DNA of 64,000 nucleotides from an uncultured Bacteroidales bacterium (lineage in GTDB: Bacteria; Bacteroidota; Bacteroidia; Bacteroidales; UBA932), in contig CAJOHK010000005.1 of NCBI GenBank assembly GCA_905234285.1, forward strand, positions 1 to 64,000, given 5' to 3'. Made by a program: the position numbers and the translations under genes. Below, piece by piece: positions 20,707-31,153 of the stretch. The notes under the pieces are model-generated. The model saw only the letters and a list, made by a program, of their open reading frames with translations, ran no database searches and was not told the DNA's origin. The first letter of the stretch is position 1; each line of letters starts with the position of its first letter.

Positions 20707-21726
20707 ATGAAGATTCAAGTTGCCATTCTTCCCGCCCTGCTGGCCTTGTGGGCCTGCGGAAACAGCGGTGCCAATCAATCCCAGACCCAGGGCCCGGCTC
20801 AGGTGCCCAATGTGGAGGTCGTAACGGCCCAGGTCCAGACCGTGGCGCAGGAGAGCACCTACGCCTCCACGGTCCAGGCCTATGCCGTGAACAACATCAT
20901 GCCCCAGAGCGGCGGCCGTATCCGCAAAATAAATGTAGAAGTAGGGGACTACGTCCAAAAAGGACAGGTCCTGGCCGAAATGGACCGCCTGCAGCTGGAG
21001 CAGCTGGAACTGCAAGTGAAGAACGACGAGGTGGAATACGAGCGCCTGAAGCAGCTCTATGCCCAGGGCGGCGTATCCCAGAGCGATTTCGAGACCGCCG
21101 AACTGGGTTACAAGGTGCGCAAGACCAATTACGAGAACGTAAAGGAAAACACCATCCTCAAGAGCCCGGTAACCGGCTATGTCACCGCCCGCAATTTTGA
21201 CGCCGGCGACATGTTCTCCATGAGCGCCCCGCTGTTTGTGGTACAGCAGGTGGTGCCCGTGAAGCTGCTGGTGGGCATCTCCGAGAGCGATTATACCAAA
21301 GTGAAAAAGGGCGATTCCGTCAAGATCACGGCCGATGCCATCCCTGGCCGCAGCTTCACCGGCAAGGTGGAACGCCTGTATCCTACCGTAGATGCCGCTA
21401 CGCACACCGTCAAGGTGGAACTGACGGTGTCCAACGCCGACAAAGCCTTGCGCCCCGGCATGTATGCCCGCGTGAGCGTGAACTTCGGCAATCTGAAAAG
21501 AGTGGTCATTCCCGACCAGGCCGTGGTGCGCATGGAGGGAACCGGCCAGCGCTTTGTCTATCTGCTGGGCGCCGACAACACCGTTTCCTTTACTCCTGTC
21601 ACCCTGGGCCGCCACCTCGGCAACACCTATGAAATCACCGAAGGCATCCCTGAGGGGAGCCAGGTGGTGGTGAAGGGTCAGTCGGCCCTCAAAGACGGTG
21701 TGAGCGTGCAGGTTCTTAATAAGTAG
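20707..21726 (+). CDS. RND efflux periplasmic adaptor subunit (lipoprotein)
   Basis: 339 aa; lipobox LLALWAC, RIRKINVEVGDYVQKGQVLAEMD, HlyD/MFP fold pattern. Confidence 0.93.
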   Translation: MKIQVAILPALLALWACGNSGANQSQTQGPAQVPNVEVVTAQVQTVAQESTYASTVQAYAVNNIMPQSGGRIRKINVEVGDYVQKGQVLAEMDRLQLEQLELQVKNDEVEYERLKQLYAQGGVSQSDFETAELGYKVRKTNYENVKENTILKSPVTGYVTARNFDAGDMFSMSAPLFVVQQVVPVKLLVGISESDYTKVKKGDSVKITADAIPGRSFTGKVERLYPTVDAATHTVKVELTVSNADKALRPGMYARVSVNFGNLKRVVIPDQAVVRMEGTGQRFVYLLGADNTVSFTPVTLGRHLGNTYEITEGIPEGSQVVVKGQSALKDGVSVQVLNK

Positions 21727-21732
21727 CCGGCC

Positions 21733-24700
21733 ATGAGCATTTACAGAACAGCCGTCAATAAACCGGTTACCACCGCCCTGGTGTTCCTGGCCTTTGCCAT
21801 CCTGGGTGTCTTCGCCCTGGTGCAACTGCCGGTAGACAACTTCCCGGACATCGAATCCAATACCATCATGGTCATGAGTTCCTATCCGGGCGCCAGCGCC
21901 GAAGACGTGGAGACCAACCTGACCAAACTGCTGGAGAACTCCCTCAACTCGGTAGCCAACCTGAAGGATGTCACCTCCTCTTCCCGCGAGAATGTCTCGC
22001 TCCTTACCCTGCAATTCCAGTACGGGACCGATATAGAGGTGGCCACCAACGATGTGCGCGACAAGCTGGACATGATCAAGTCCCAGCTGCCGGACGGCGC
22101 CTCCAACCCCACCATCTTCAAGTTCAGCGCCGACGACATGCCCATCATGATCCTGGCCTGCACGGCCAGTCAGAGCGTGAGCGCCCTGGACAAAATCCTG
22201 GAAGACCGCCTGGCTACGCCGCTGGCCCGCGTTTCCGGTGTGGGTACGGTGTCGGTGAGCGGTGCCCCCAACCGTGAAATCAAGGTGTACTGCGACCCTT
22301 CCAAGCTGGAAGCCTATGGCCTCACCATTACCGGCATTTCCGGCATCATTGCGGCCGAAAACCGGAATGTGCCCTCGGGCAGCATCGACATCGGCTCCAA
22401 TACCTACTCGCTGCGCATCAAGAAGGAATTCTCCGATCCCCAGGAACTGATGGACGTGGTGGTGGGTTACCGGGGCGGCGCTGCCGTCTATCTGCGGGAT
22501 GTGGCCCGCGTAGAGGATGGCATGGAGGAAAAGTCGCAGGAGTCCTATACCAACGGTATCCGCGGCGCCCAGATTATTATCCAGAAGCAGTCGGGATACA
22601 ATACGGTAAACGTTATCAAGGATGTGAAGAAGGCGCTCAAAAAGATTGAGCCCAACCTGCCCTCGGACATCAAGATCAATACGGTGGTAGACTCTTCTAC
22701 CAACATTCTCAACACCATCCACTCCCTGCTGGAAACCATCCTCATTACCTTCCTGGTGGTGATGTTGGTGGTGTTCCTGTTCCTGGGCCGGTGGAGAGGT
22801 ACCCTCATTGTGGTGCTCTCCATCCCTATCGCCCTGCTGGCATCCCTGATGTATCTGTTCTTTACGGGCAACACCCTCAACATCATCTCCATGAGCGCCC
22901 TGGCCATTGCCGTGGGTATGGTGGTAGACGATGCCATTGTGGTGCTGGAGAATGTCTCGTCCCACATCGAGCGCGGCGAGAAACCCCGGGAGGCGGCCGT
23001 TCACGGCACCGCCGAGGTAGGTATCTCCGTGATTGCGTCCACCCTCACCATGCTGTGCGTGTTCCTGCCGCTTACCATGATCAACGGCATGGCGGGTATC
23101 ATGTTCCGTCAGCTGGGCTGGATTGTGAGCATCATCATGATTGTGTCCACCACCGCGGCCCTCACGCTGGTTCCCATGCTGTGTTCCCGGCTGCTCACGC
23201 CCGGCCGCAAAACCGGCAAGTTCCACAACCTCCTGTTCACGCCCGTGAACAAGTTCCTGGACGGTTTGTCGGCCGGTTATTCCCGTTTCATTGCCTGGTG
23301 CATGAATCACAAAAAGCTGGTGCTGCTGCTGTCCTTTGTGGTGTTTGCCGTGGTGCTGACCATCTACGGTCCCCGCATGAAGACGGAGTACTTCCCCACG
23401 CAGGACCAGGGGCGCTTGACCATATCGGCCGAGCTGCCCATCGGCACGGCGCAGGACGTTACCCGCGAAGTGGCGGCCGCCATTTATGAGCAAATCCTGG
23501 CCGATGTCCCCGAGATCAAGATCATGAGCTACAACTTTGGCCAGGCCGACGCCGACAACACCTGGGCCAACATGCGCTCCAACGGCACCTACATCATTTC
23601 CTATAACATCAATGTGCACACGGCCACCGAGCGTAAGGTGCTGGCCCGTGAGAAGGGCATTCCCTTCCGCACCACCTCCGAGATCTCCGATATCATCCGC
23701 GCCGACCTTCGCATGTTCCCCGAACTCAAGAAGGCCAACGTGACCGAGGGCGGCATGGGCATGGGCGGTGCCTCGCGCGTAGTACTGGAGATCTACGGCT
23801 ACGACTTTGACGAGACCGAGCAGGCCGCCAAGCAGTATCGTGACCAAATGATGGCCAGCGGCAAATTCTCGCAGGTCCTGCTGGGCCGAGACGATTATAC
23901 GCCCGAATATGAGGTAGACTTCGACCGCGAAAAACTGGCCCTGAACGGCCTGTCTTCCACTACCGCCGCGGCTGCGGTATCGGCCGCCATGAGCGGCTCG
24001 GTGGGCTCCTTCTACCGGGAGGACGGCGACGAGTACAACATCCGGGTGCGCTATGCACCGGAGTTCCGCCAGAGCATGGACGACATCGAGAACATTCTGG
24101 TGTATAACACGGCAGGCCAGGCCATCCGGGTTCGCGACCTGGGCCGTGTGGTGGAATCCAAGGTGCCTCCTACCATCCAGCGCAAGAACCGGGAACGGTA
24201 TATCTCGGCAACCGGCCTGGTGGCCCGCGGAACGGCTTTGTCCGAGGCCGTAGATGCCGTTAACGAAATCCTGAATGCCAATCCGCTGCCGCAGGAACTG
24301 TCCTATGCCATCAGCGGCGACTATGAAGAGCAACAGGAGATGTTCGGCTCGCTGCTCCTGCTGGTGGCCCTCATCATTATCCTGGTGTACATGGTCATGG
24401 CGTCCCAGTTCGAATCTTTCATGGGACCCTTCGTCATTATGTTCTCTATTCCGTTTGCCTTTACCGGTGTAGCTCTGGGGAACATGATCAGCGATCTGGC
24501 CATCGGCATGATGGGTATGGTCGGTATCATTATCCTGCTGGGCATTGTGGTTAAGAACGGTATCGTGCTCATCGACTACACCATCCTGTGCCAGGAAAGG
24601 GGCATGAGCGTACGGGAATCCTCGGTTACGGCCGCCCGAAGCCGCCTGCGCCCCATTCTCATGACCACCCTCACCACGGTCCTGGGTATGCTGCCCATGG

Positions 24701-24861
24701 CCCTGGGTACCGGCGAAGGCTCCGAGATGTGGCGCGGCCTGGGTGTTACGGTGGCCTGGGGTCTGAGTGTCTCTACCATTATCACCCTGGTCATTATCCC
24801 GGTCCTGTACTGCGGCCTCACCGAACACCGTGCAAGACGTAAAGCTAAGAAAGCTAAGTAG
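21733..24861 (+). CDS. RND efflux transporter permease (AcrB/HAE1 type)
   Basis: 1042 aa; PVDNFPDIESNTIMV, AIAVGMVVDDAIVVLENV, GMVGIIILLGIVVKNGIVLIDY. Confidence 0.96.
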   Translation: MSIYRTAVNKPVTTALVFLAFAILGVFALVQLPVDNFPDIESNTIMVMSSYPGASAEDVETNLTKLLENSLNSVANLKDVTSSSRENVSLLTLQFQYGTDIEVATNDVRDKLDMIKSQLPDGASNPTIFKFSADDMPIMILACTASQSVSALDKILEDRLATPLARVSGVGTVSVSGAPNREIKVYCDPSKLEAYGLTITGISGIIAAENRNVPSGSIDIGSNTYSLRIKKEFSDPQELMDVVVGYRGGAAVYLRDVARVEDGMEEKSQESYTNGIRGAQIIIQKQSGYNTVNVIKDVKKALKKIEPNLPSDIKINTVVDSSTNILNTIHSLLETILITFLVVMLVVFLFLGRWRGTLIVVLSIPIALLASLMYLFFTGNTLNIISMSALAIAVGMVVDDAIVVLENVSSHIERGEKPREAAVHGTAEVGISVIASTLTMLCVFLPLTMINGMAGIMFRQLGWIVSIIMIVSTTAALTLVPMLCSRLLTPGRKTGKFHNLLFTPVNKFLDGLSAGYSRFIAWCMNHKKLVLLLSFVVFAVVLTIYGPRMKTEYFPTQDQGRLTISAELPIGTAQDVTREVAAAIYEQILADVPEIKIMSYNFGQADADNTWANMRSNGTYIISYNINVHTATERKVLAREKGIPFRTTSEISDIIRADLRMFPELKKANVTEGGMGMGGASRVVLEIYGYDFDETEQAAKQYRDQMMASGKFSQVLLGRDDYTPEYEVDFDREKLALNGLSSTTAAAAVSAAMSGSVGSFYREDGDEYNIRVRYAPEFRQSMDDIENILVYNTAGQAIRVRDLGRVVESKVPPTIQRKNRERYISATGLVARGTALSEAVDAVNEILNANPLPQELSYAISGDYEEQQEMFGSLLLLVALIIILVYMVMASQFESFMGPFVIMFSIPFAFTGVALGNMISDLAIGMMGMVGIIILLGIVVKNGIVLIDYTILCQERGMSVRESSVTAARSRLRPILMTTLTTVLGMLPMALGTGEGSEMWRGLGVTVAWGLSVSTIITLVIIPVLYCGLTEHRARRKAKKAK

Positions 24862-24867
24862 TCATGA

Positions 24868-24909
24868 GCCCCCGGCAGTGTTGTTTTGCAAAACAATACT
24901 GCCGGGGGC
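24868..24909. other. 42-nt near-perfect palindrome (GCCCCCGGCAGTGTTGTTTTGCAAAACAATACTGCCGGGGGC) within the RND operon
   Basis: 21-bp arms, single G.T mismatch; no T-tract follows. Confidence 0.85.
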
Positions 24910-24932
24910 GTAATCATTTAAGATTATTAGGT

Positions 24933-25226
24933 ATGAAAGCGATATTTGTAGCATATAATCAGGCATACAATCAGGAGATTGTCAACCTGCTGGAAGGTCT
25001 GGGCCAGCGGGGATATACCGTTTGGGAAGAGATTGGCGGCCGCGGGTCGGTAGACGGCGAGCCGCATCTGGGCTCGCATGCCTGGCCCACGCAGAACCAT
25101 GCCCTGTTGTCGGTGGTGGAGGACGCCCTAGTGCCCGCCATCATGAACCATTTACGGGATACCGACGCAGCCAACAAGGACCTGGGCCTACGGGCCTACG
25201 TCCTGCCTGTAGAACAGGCGTTGTAA
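24933..25226 (+). CDS. Small PG0541-like transporter-associated protein
   Basis: 97 aa MKAIFVAYNQAYNQEIVNLLEGLGQRGYTVWEEIGGRGS...; position directly after RND genes. Confidence 0.65.
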   Translation: MKAIFVAYNQAYNQEIVNLLEGLGQRGYTVWEEIGGRGSVDGEPHLGSHAWPTQNHALLSVVEDALVPAIMNHLRDTDAANKDLGLRAYVLPVEQAL

Positions 25227-25263
25227 AAAATGCTTATATTTGTAGAATTAAAGAACAAACCTT

Positions 25264-25578
25264 ATGGCAAAAGTAGCAACCAATAGCAATTTCAACGAGC
25301 TGCTGCAGGACAGCAAGCTGGTTGTGGTAGATTTCTGGGCAACCTGGTGCGGTCCCTGCCGCATGCTTTCTCCCATCCTGGATGAGGTGGAGGCCGAGAT
25401 GTCCAGCCAAATTACCGTGGTAAAAGTGAACGTGGACGACGCCGATGAAATTGCGGCCCAGTTCCGTATCATGAGCATTCCCACCCTGCTCTTCTTCAAG
25501 GGCGGCCAGGTGGTAGATAAAACCGTGGGTGCCATGCCCAAGCCGGCGCTGGTAGAAAAGATTAAAGCTAACCTCTAG
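25264..25578 (+). CDS. trxA: Thioredoxin
   Basis: 104 aa; VVDFWATWCGPCRM (WCGPC). Confidence 0.97.
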   Translation: MAKVATNSNFNELLQDSKLVVVDFWATWCGPCRMLSPILDEVEAEMSSQITVVKVNVDDADEIAAQFRIMSIPTLLFFKGGQVVDKTVGAMPKPALVEKIKANL

Positions 25579-25582
25579 TCCC

Positions 25583-26290
25583 ATGAAACGATTACTTGCC
25601 GTTCTGGCCCTGAGCCTGACCACGGTGGTGGCCGCTCATGCCCAGTTTGGTGTTATTGGCGGTTTTACCTCTTCGGCCTCCTTTGTGGACACGCAGAACG
25701 CCATGGAAAACCTCAAGAATGTGAGCCTGTTCCATGCGGGTGTAGCCTACAAGATTAAAATGGGCCCCATGTTTGTCCTGGAGCCGGCCCTCATGTATCA
25801 GGTAAAGGGGGCCAACCTGCATCAGACCGTGGCCAATATCAAGTCCGGTGAACAAACCCTCGCCGACTTCTCGGGCAGTTTTGAGTCTAAGACCGGTTAC
25901 GTAGAGCTGGCCCTGGGTGCCCAGCTGGGCATCGACCTGCTGGCCTTTCGCCCGTATCTGCTCTTCGAGCCCTTCGTGGGCGTAAAGGTGTACGACGCCG
26001 AGAACTATGCTTCGACCTATCGGCTTGGGGCAGCTCAGAAGACCATTGGCAGCGAGGAAATCAACAAAGCCCTCTCCGGAGCCAAGAACTTGATAGAAGG
26101 CGGCTTTGGCGTAGGTGCCGGCGTAGAGCTGGTGAACCACGTGCAAATCTCTGTCCAATGGTTCATGAACCTGGGCAAGCTGTACAACGAGGATAAGCTC
26201 AACCAGGATGTCCTGGCCGAAGTCCAAGCCAGCTACAAGGACATCCAGAACTATCAGGGCGTCAAAATCACCCTTGGCATTTTCTTCTGA
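25583..26290 (+). CDS. Outer membrane beta-barrel (PorT-like) protein
   Basis: 235 aa, signal peptide, beta-rich, terminal F. Confidence 0.65.
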   Translation: MKRLLAVLALSLTTVVAAHAQFGVIGGFTSSASFVDTQNAMENLKNVSLFHAGVAYKIKMGPMFVLEPALMYQVKGANLHQTVANIKSGEQTLADFSGSFESKTGYVELALGAQLGIDLLAFRPYLLFEPFVGVKVYDAENYASTYRLGAAQKTIGSEEINKALSGAKNLIEGGFGVGAGVELVNHVQISVQWFMNLGKLYNEDKLNQDVLAEVQASYKDIQNYQGVKITLGIFF

Positions 26291-26823
26291 TGAATCCGGG
26301 CAAAGTAGTTATCTTTTGCGCATCCAGCGACCAGATAGACCCGGCCTTCAACCAGGCGGCGCGGGCCTTGGTCCGTGCGCTTCATGAGCTGGACTATTCC
26401 TTTGTGAGCGGCGGTGGCAACCGCGGCACCATGGGCGCCATAGCCCGTGAAGCAGATGCATGCGGCGCCTTCCATACGGGGGTGCTGCCGCGTTTTATGA
26501 AGGGGCTGGAGTATCCGCACCTTTCGGCCGTTGAATGGACCGAAACCATGAGCGAACGCAAGGAGCTTATGCGCAAGGATACCTGCGCCGCCATTGCGCT
26601 TCCTGGCGGGATCGGCACGTTGGACGAATTTGCCGAAACCCATACGCTTCGCAAGCTGGGCCGCTATCATGGAGAGCTGTTTGTGCTCAATATCAAGGGC
26701 TTTTACAATCCTTTCAAAGCGTTGCTGGACCATTATGTGGCCACGGGCATGCTCTCTGTCCAGGACAAGGATCTGGTTCACTTCCCGGAATCGGTAGAAG
26801 AACTGGTAAGCTATTTCAAGTAA
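26290..26823 (+). CDS. LOG family / TIGR00730 Rossmann-fold protein
   Basis: GGGNRGTMGAIA and PGGIGTLDEFAE motifs. Confidence 0.92.
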   Translation: MNPGKVVIFCASSDQIDPAFNQAARALVRALHELDYSFVSGGGNRGTMGAIAREADACGAFHTGVLPRFMKGLEYPHLSAVEWTETMSERKELMRKDTCAAIALPGGIGTLDEFAETHTLRKLGRYHGELFVLNIKGFYNPFKALLDHYVATGMLSVQDKDLVHFPESVEELVSYFK

Positions 26824-27803
26824 TGGACATCAGGGAAATCAAGATATTCCTGGCTTCACAGCTGGAGGAAGTGGAGGCGCAGATCGATGCGGCCCTTAGG
26901 AGCGACATTGCCCTTTTGGACGCCACCAACCGCCTGCTGCGGGAGCATCCCGGCAAGATGATGCGCCCCATGCTGTCGCTGCTGGTAGCCGGTGCCTGCG
27001 GGGAGGTTAACAACGCCACATGCCGCTACGCCGCCGCCACCGAGCTTTTGCACAACGCTACCCTCATGCACGACGACGTGGTGGACGAGGCCCGGGAGCG
27101 TCGCGGCCAGCCTACCGTGAGCGCCTTGCTCAACAACTCGGCCGCCGTACTGGTGGGGGATTATTGGCTGGTGCGTTGCATGATAACGGTTCTGGACACC
27201 CCCAGCAAGGATAACCGCGTCCTGCGGCTGTATGCCCAAACGCTGGGTGCCCTGGCGCAGGGCGAGCTGCTCCAGATGCAAAAAGCGCAGTCGGGCGACA
27301 CCACCCAGGAGGATTACCTGCGCATCGTGTACTGCAAGACGGCCTCCCTCTTCGAGACTGCGGCGCTGTCGGCCGCCATTTCGGTGGCCCCGCCCGAGGA
27401 TACCATTGTCTCCATGGGCGCCTTTGCCCGCAACCTGGGCATCGCCTTCCAGATTAAGGACGATATCTTTGATTATCGGGAAGACCTGGCGGCGCTGGGA
27501 AAGCCTGTGGGCATCGACCTCAAGGAGCAAAAGATTACCCAGCCGCTGCTGTGCGCACTGGAAGGTCTGTCCCCGGAGGAGGCGTCCGTCATCCGTGATA
27601 AGGTAACGCGCATCGCAGACCATCCGGATCTAGCCCGCGAAGTCAAAACCTTCGTACATGCCCGCAAGGGCGTAGAAAAGGCCACAGATGTGATGGCGGA
27701 CTTCATCCAGAAGGCCATTGACTGCTTGTCCTGCCTGCCCGAGTCGGCCAGCAAACAGTATTTAAAACAACTCGCACTTTTTGTGGGAGAACGCAACTGG
27801 TAA
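26823..27803 (+). CDS. Polyprenyl synthetase family protein
   Basis: ATELLHNATLMHDDVVDEARERRGQPT and IAFQIKDDIFDY (DDxxD motifs). Confidence 0.94.
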   Translation: MDIREIKIFLASQLEEVEAQIDAALRSDIALLDATNRLLREHPGKMMRPMLSLLVAGACGEVNNATCRYAAATELLHNATLMHDDVVDEARERRGQPTVSALLNNSAAVLVGDYWLVRCMITVLDTPSKDNRVLRLYAQTLGALAQGELLQMQKAQSGDTTQEDYLRIVYCKTASLFETAALSAAISVAPPEDTIVSMGAFARNLGIAFQIKDDIFDYREDLAALGKPVGIDLKEQKITQPLLCALEGLSPEEASVIRDKVTRIADHPDLAREVKTFVHARKGVEKATDVMADFIQKAIDCLSCLPESASKQYLKQLALFVGERNW

Positions 27804-28777
27804 TGAAAGTGTACGGGAATACGGACGTTCAGGCCGCGCTGTTCCAGATGGTTCGGAGCGCGCACGTTCCGCATGCCCTGCTGCTGCACGAGGATGATGG
27901 CGGTGGCGCCCTGCCCCTGGCCCTTTCTTTCCTTACCGAGCTATACGGCGGCAGCCCCCGCGTAGAGAAACTCATCCACCCGGACATCCACTTTGTTTTC
28001 CCCGTAGCAGGGCCCGACAAACCGGTGTCGTTGCAGTTCATCGGCCCTTTCCGGGAGCTGGTGCTGGAGAATCCCTATTTCTTTGAGAATGAGCTCTATG
28101 AGGCCATCGGAATAGAGGGGAAGCAGAGCAATATCTCGGTGAATGAGGCCCGCAGCATCCTGGACCGGCTGTCCCTTTCGGCCGTGGAAGGCGGTTACCG
28201 GACAGTGGTCCTGTACCTGCCCGAGAAAATGAATGCGCAGGCGGCCAATGCCCTCCTCAAGATGGTAGAGGAACCGCCGCTCAAAACGCTTTTCATCTTC
28301 ATCACCCATGCGCCCGAAAAGGTGCTGGTTACCATCTCTTCCCGTTGCCTGCACCTGCGCGTGCAGCCGCTCAGCCTGGAGGCCGATGAAGAAGTCCATG
28401 CCAAGGAAGCCGCCGGCAATGCCGTCCTCCGGGACCTGTTCCACGATTTACTGGAAGCGGTAGTGGCCCGGGACCTCCTGAAGGCGCTGGAAACCGGCGA
28501 GGCCGTGGCCGACCTGAAAGTCCGCGAGCAGCAGAAGCTGTTCTGCAAACTGGCCTCGGAAGACCTTCGGCGGGTGTTTTTGCTGCAAAAAATGCCGCAG
28601 CTTTCCCGCGTGCCGGCAGGGGAGGACGCCTTCTTTTCCCGCATGGCCGCCAGCCTCAAACCCACGTTCCCCCGCAGGGGTATGCTCTGTCTGGACAGGG
28701 CCCTCCTCCTGGTGGAACGCAATGTAAACCAGAAAATTCTCTTCACCGACTTGGTGAATCAATTATATAACCTATGA
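27803..28777 (+). CDS. holB: DNA polymerase III delta'-type clamp-loader ATPase
   Basis: 324 aa; AQAANALLKMVEEPPLKTLFIFITHAPEKVLVTISSRC. Confidence 0.85.
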   Translation: MKVYGNTDVQAALFQMVRSAHVPHALLLHEDDGGGALPLALSFLTELYGGSPRVEKLIHPDIHFVFPVAGPDKPVSLQFIGPFRELVLENPYFFENELYEAIGIEGKQSNISVNEARSILDRLSLSAVEGGYRTVVLYLPEKMNAQAANALLKMVEEPPLKTLFIFITHAPEKVLVTISSRCLHLRVQPLSLEADEEVHAKEAAGNAVLRDLFHDLLEAVVARDLLKALETGEAVADLKVREQQKLFCKLASEDLRRVFLLQKMPQLSRVPAGEDAFFSRMAASLKPTFPRRGMLCLDRALLLVERNVNQKILFTDLVNQLYNL

Positions 28778-29922
28778 CCGAATATTCCAACGAGTCCATT
28801 CAGTTTGACTGTTTCCGGGGCTGCACTGTGGTTACCGACGAACAGTCCGGCGAGAAGGACATCAAATACAGGCAGGGATGCTGCAAGCTGGAGGTGTACG
28901 ATACCCTCAAGGGAATTGGCCAGGAGCAGTTTGACAGCTACTACGAGGTGCGTTTCAAGAACACTCGCAAGGGAATTTACCAGAACGCGTCGGGCCAGAG
29001 CATCAAAACCGGTGACTTGGTGGTGGTAGAGGCCGCCACAGGCCACGATTTGGGCATTGTGACGCTGGAAGGCGCCATTGTGGGCCGTCAGATGAAATGC
29101 AAGGGCGTGGACCCGTCCAAGCAGGAAATCAAGAAGATATACCGCAAGGCCCGTCCCTTCGATATCCAGCGTTGGCAGGAGGCCATTGCCCGGGAACAGG
29201 AAACCATGATCCGCGCCCGTGTACTGGCCAATAACCTGGGCCTGGAGATGAAAATCGGCGACGTGGAATTCCAGGGCGACGGCACCAAGGCCATCTTCTA
29301 CTACATTGCCGACGGCCGCGTGGACTTCCGCCAGCTCATCAAGGACTTTGCCGATGAATTCCACATCCGCGTGGAGATGAAGCAGATAGGCGCCCGCCAG
29401 GAAGCCGGCCTCATCGGCGGTCTGGGCGTTTGTGGCCGGGAGCTCTGCTGCGCCAACTATATCACGGAGTTCAAGTCCATCACCACTTCGGCCGCCCGCA
29501 CGCAGGACCTTTCCCTGAATCCGCAGAAACTGGCCGGACAGTGCGGCAAGCTCAAATGCTGCCTCAACTACGAGGTGGCGGCCTATATGGACGCCCATTC
29601 CCGCATCCCCCGCGTGGTGGAGCCGCTGGAGTTCCAGGACGGACAGGCCTGGCTGGTAAAGACCGACATCCTGGCCGAGACGCTGTACTTCTCCTACGAG
29701 AAAGGCTCTCTGGCACAGATCTATCCGCTTAGCGCCGATGCAGTGCGCGACATCATCTCCATGAACCGCCGCGGCGAGAAACCCGTGACGCTCCTGCCCG
29801 AGAAGGTGGCAGCCATGCCGGAGTTCGTGTCGGCAGTAGGCGATGATGCCATCAACCGGTTCGACCCCGAAAAACGCAAAAAACGCCATAAGAATAAGAA
29901 CCGGGGCAAAAAGAATGCGTAA
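28774..29922 (+). CDS. ricT: PSP1/RicT (YaaT)-family regulatory iron-sulfur complex subunit
   Basis: 382 aa; GRELCCANYI..., QKLAGQCGKLKCCLNYE cysteine motifs. Confidence 0.9.
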   Translation: MTEYSNESIQFDCFRGCTVVTDEQSGEKDIKYRQGCCKLEVYDTLKGIGQEQFDSYYEVRFKNTRKGIYQNASGQSIKTGDLVVVEAATGHDLGIVTLEGAIVGRQMKCKGVDPSKQEIKKIYRKARPFDIQRWQEAIAREQETMIRARVLANNLGLEMKIGDVEFQGDGTKAIFYYIADGRVDFRQLIKDFADEFHIRVEMKQIGARQEAGLIGGLGVCGRELCCANYITEFKSITTSAARTQDLSLNPQKLAGQCGKLKCCLNYEVAAYMDAHSRIPRVVEPLEFQDGQAWLVKTDILAETLYFSYEKGSLAQIYPLSADAVRDIISMNRRGEKPVTLLPEKVAAMPEFVSAVGDDAINRFDPEKRKKRHKNKNRGKKNA

Positions 29923-30307
29923 GTACCTGATCATCCTACTTTGCCTGCTGGCTACGGCCTGCCATGAGCCCGGTTCCCAGGAGCGTTTCATAAAGGGAAC
30001 GGGGCCCTTTGTGTTCACCGTAGATATGAGCGATACCACCGCCACCTACGATTTTGACCTGTATACCCGCCTGGAAGGGGATGTTTTTCCGCCGGAACTG
30101 GAACTGTTGATGCGCTGGAGTTCGCCTTCCGATTCCGTGTATCAGGAAACGGTCTTCCTGCCCCTTTCCAACCAGGTTTATGCGCCCTACCGGTCCGGCG
30201 TGGCCCCTTCGGAGCCCGGCATCTGGATGCTCACCATCTCGGCTCCCTCTTGCCACCTCATTCCCGATTTCAGAGGCTTGGGGCTGGTAGTTGAGAAAAA
30301 GAAGTAA
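29915..30307 (+). CDS. gldH: GldH-like gliding motility lipoprotein
   Basis: MRKYLIILLCLLATAC lipoprotein, GldH-like size and context after ricT. Confidence 0.72.
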   Translation: MRKYLIILLCLLATACHEPGSQERFIKGTGPFVFTVDMSDTTATYDFDLYTRLEGDVFPPELELLMRWSSPSDSVYQETVFLPLSNQVYAPYRSGVAPSEPGIWMLTISAPSCHLIPDFRGLGLVVEKKK

Positions 30308-30309
30308 TT

Positions 30310-31131
30310 ATGGGTCACGGAAAACTGAAAAAATTTGCCGAGAACGAGACGTTCCGCTGCCTGCTGCAGCCTTCTGCGGCCGAGGTGCTCAGTGTCAAGG
30401 AGCCTGGGAGCAAGGCGCTGCGTTTAAAGGACCATGCCATCAAGGGGCACTGGGGGCAGGAGATGTTTGGCAATGACCATCCCATTGTGCTGGAACTGGG
30501 ATGTGGGAAAGGGGACTATACCATAGCCCTGGCCAAGCGGAATCCGGATATCAACTACATTGGCGTGGATATCAAGGGCGCCCGCCTGTGGAAGGGCGCC
30601 AAAGAAGCCACCGAAACGGCCATGCCCAATGCGGCTTTTTTGCGCACCCGCATCGAGTTCATCGAGGCGTTCTTCGGCCCCGGAGAGGTGTCCGAAATCT
30701 GGCTCACCTTCAGTGACCCCCAGCTTCGCGGATCCGAGAACAGCCGCCTCTCCTCTCCGCTCTTCCTGGAGCGTTACCGCAAATTCCTCCAGCCCGGCGG
30801 TATTGTTCACCTAAAAACCGACTCCCGCTACCTCTACGAATACACCCAGGCCGTTTGCCAGGTGAACCATTTGGAAGTACTGGCTTTTGGTACTGACATT
30901 TATCGGGAGGGGATATATTCCCTCCCGATGGATTTTGAGGCAGTGACACAGGTCCAGACCTTCTATGAACGGATGTTCCTGGACATGGGCTTTCCTATCA
31001 CCTATATGGCGTTCTGCATAGACCATGAGGGGGCGTATGCGTTCCCCGGAGAGGTCTTTGACCATGAAAAGTGGCTGGAGGCCGAAGGTCCCCGCCGCAG
31101 TTTTTCGCACCAACCTACCAAAAAGGCCTGA
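30310..31131 (+). CDS. trmB: tRNA (guanosine(46)-N7)-methyltransferase
   Basis: PIVLELGCGKGDYTIALAKRNPDINYIGVDIKGARLW...EIWLTFSDPQ. Confidence 0.93.
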   Translation: MGHGKLKKFAENETFRCLLQPSAAEVLSVKEPGSKALRLKDHAIKGHWGQEMFGNDHPIVLELGCGKGDYTIALAKRNPDINYIGVDIKGARLWKGAKEATETAMPNAAFLRTRIEFIEAFFGPGEVSEIWLTFSDPQLRGSENSRLSSPLFLERYRKFLQPGGIVHLKTDSRYLYEYTQAVCQVNHLEVLAFGTDIYREGIYSLPMDFEAVTQVQTFYERMFLDMGFPITYMAFCIDHEGAYAFPGEVFDHEKWLEAEGPRRSFSHQPTKKA

Positions 31132-31153
31132 TTTTTATTATCTTTGCATTACT

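Noticed and set aside
20593-24828. 1411 aa minus-strand ORF antisense to the RND permease
   Set aside because: Very long but a shadow ORF; the His/Gly/Asp-rich translation mirrors the codon bias of the RND genes.
19188-25226. RND efflux operon as a novel system
   Set aside because: TolC-adaptor-permease is a standard arrangement; only the internal palindrome is kept as a finding.
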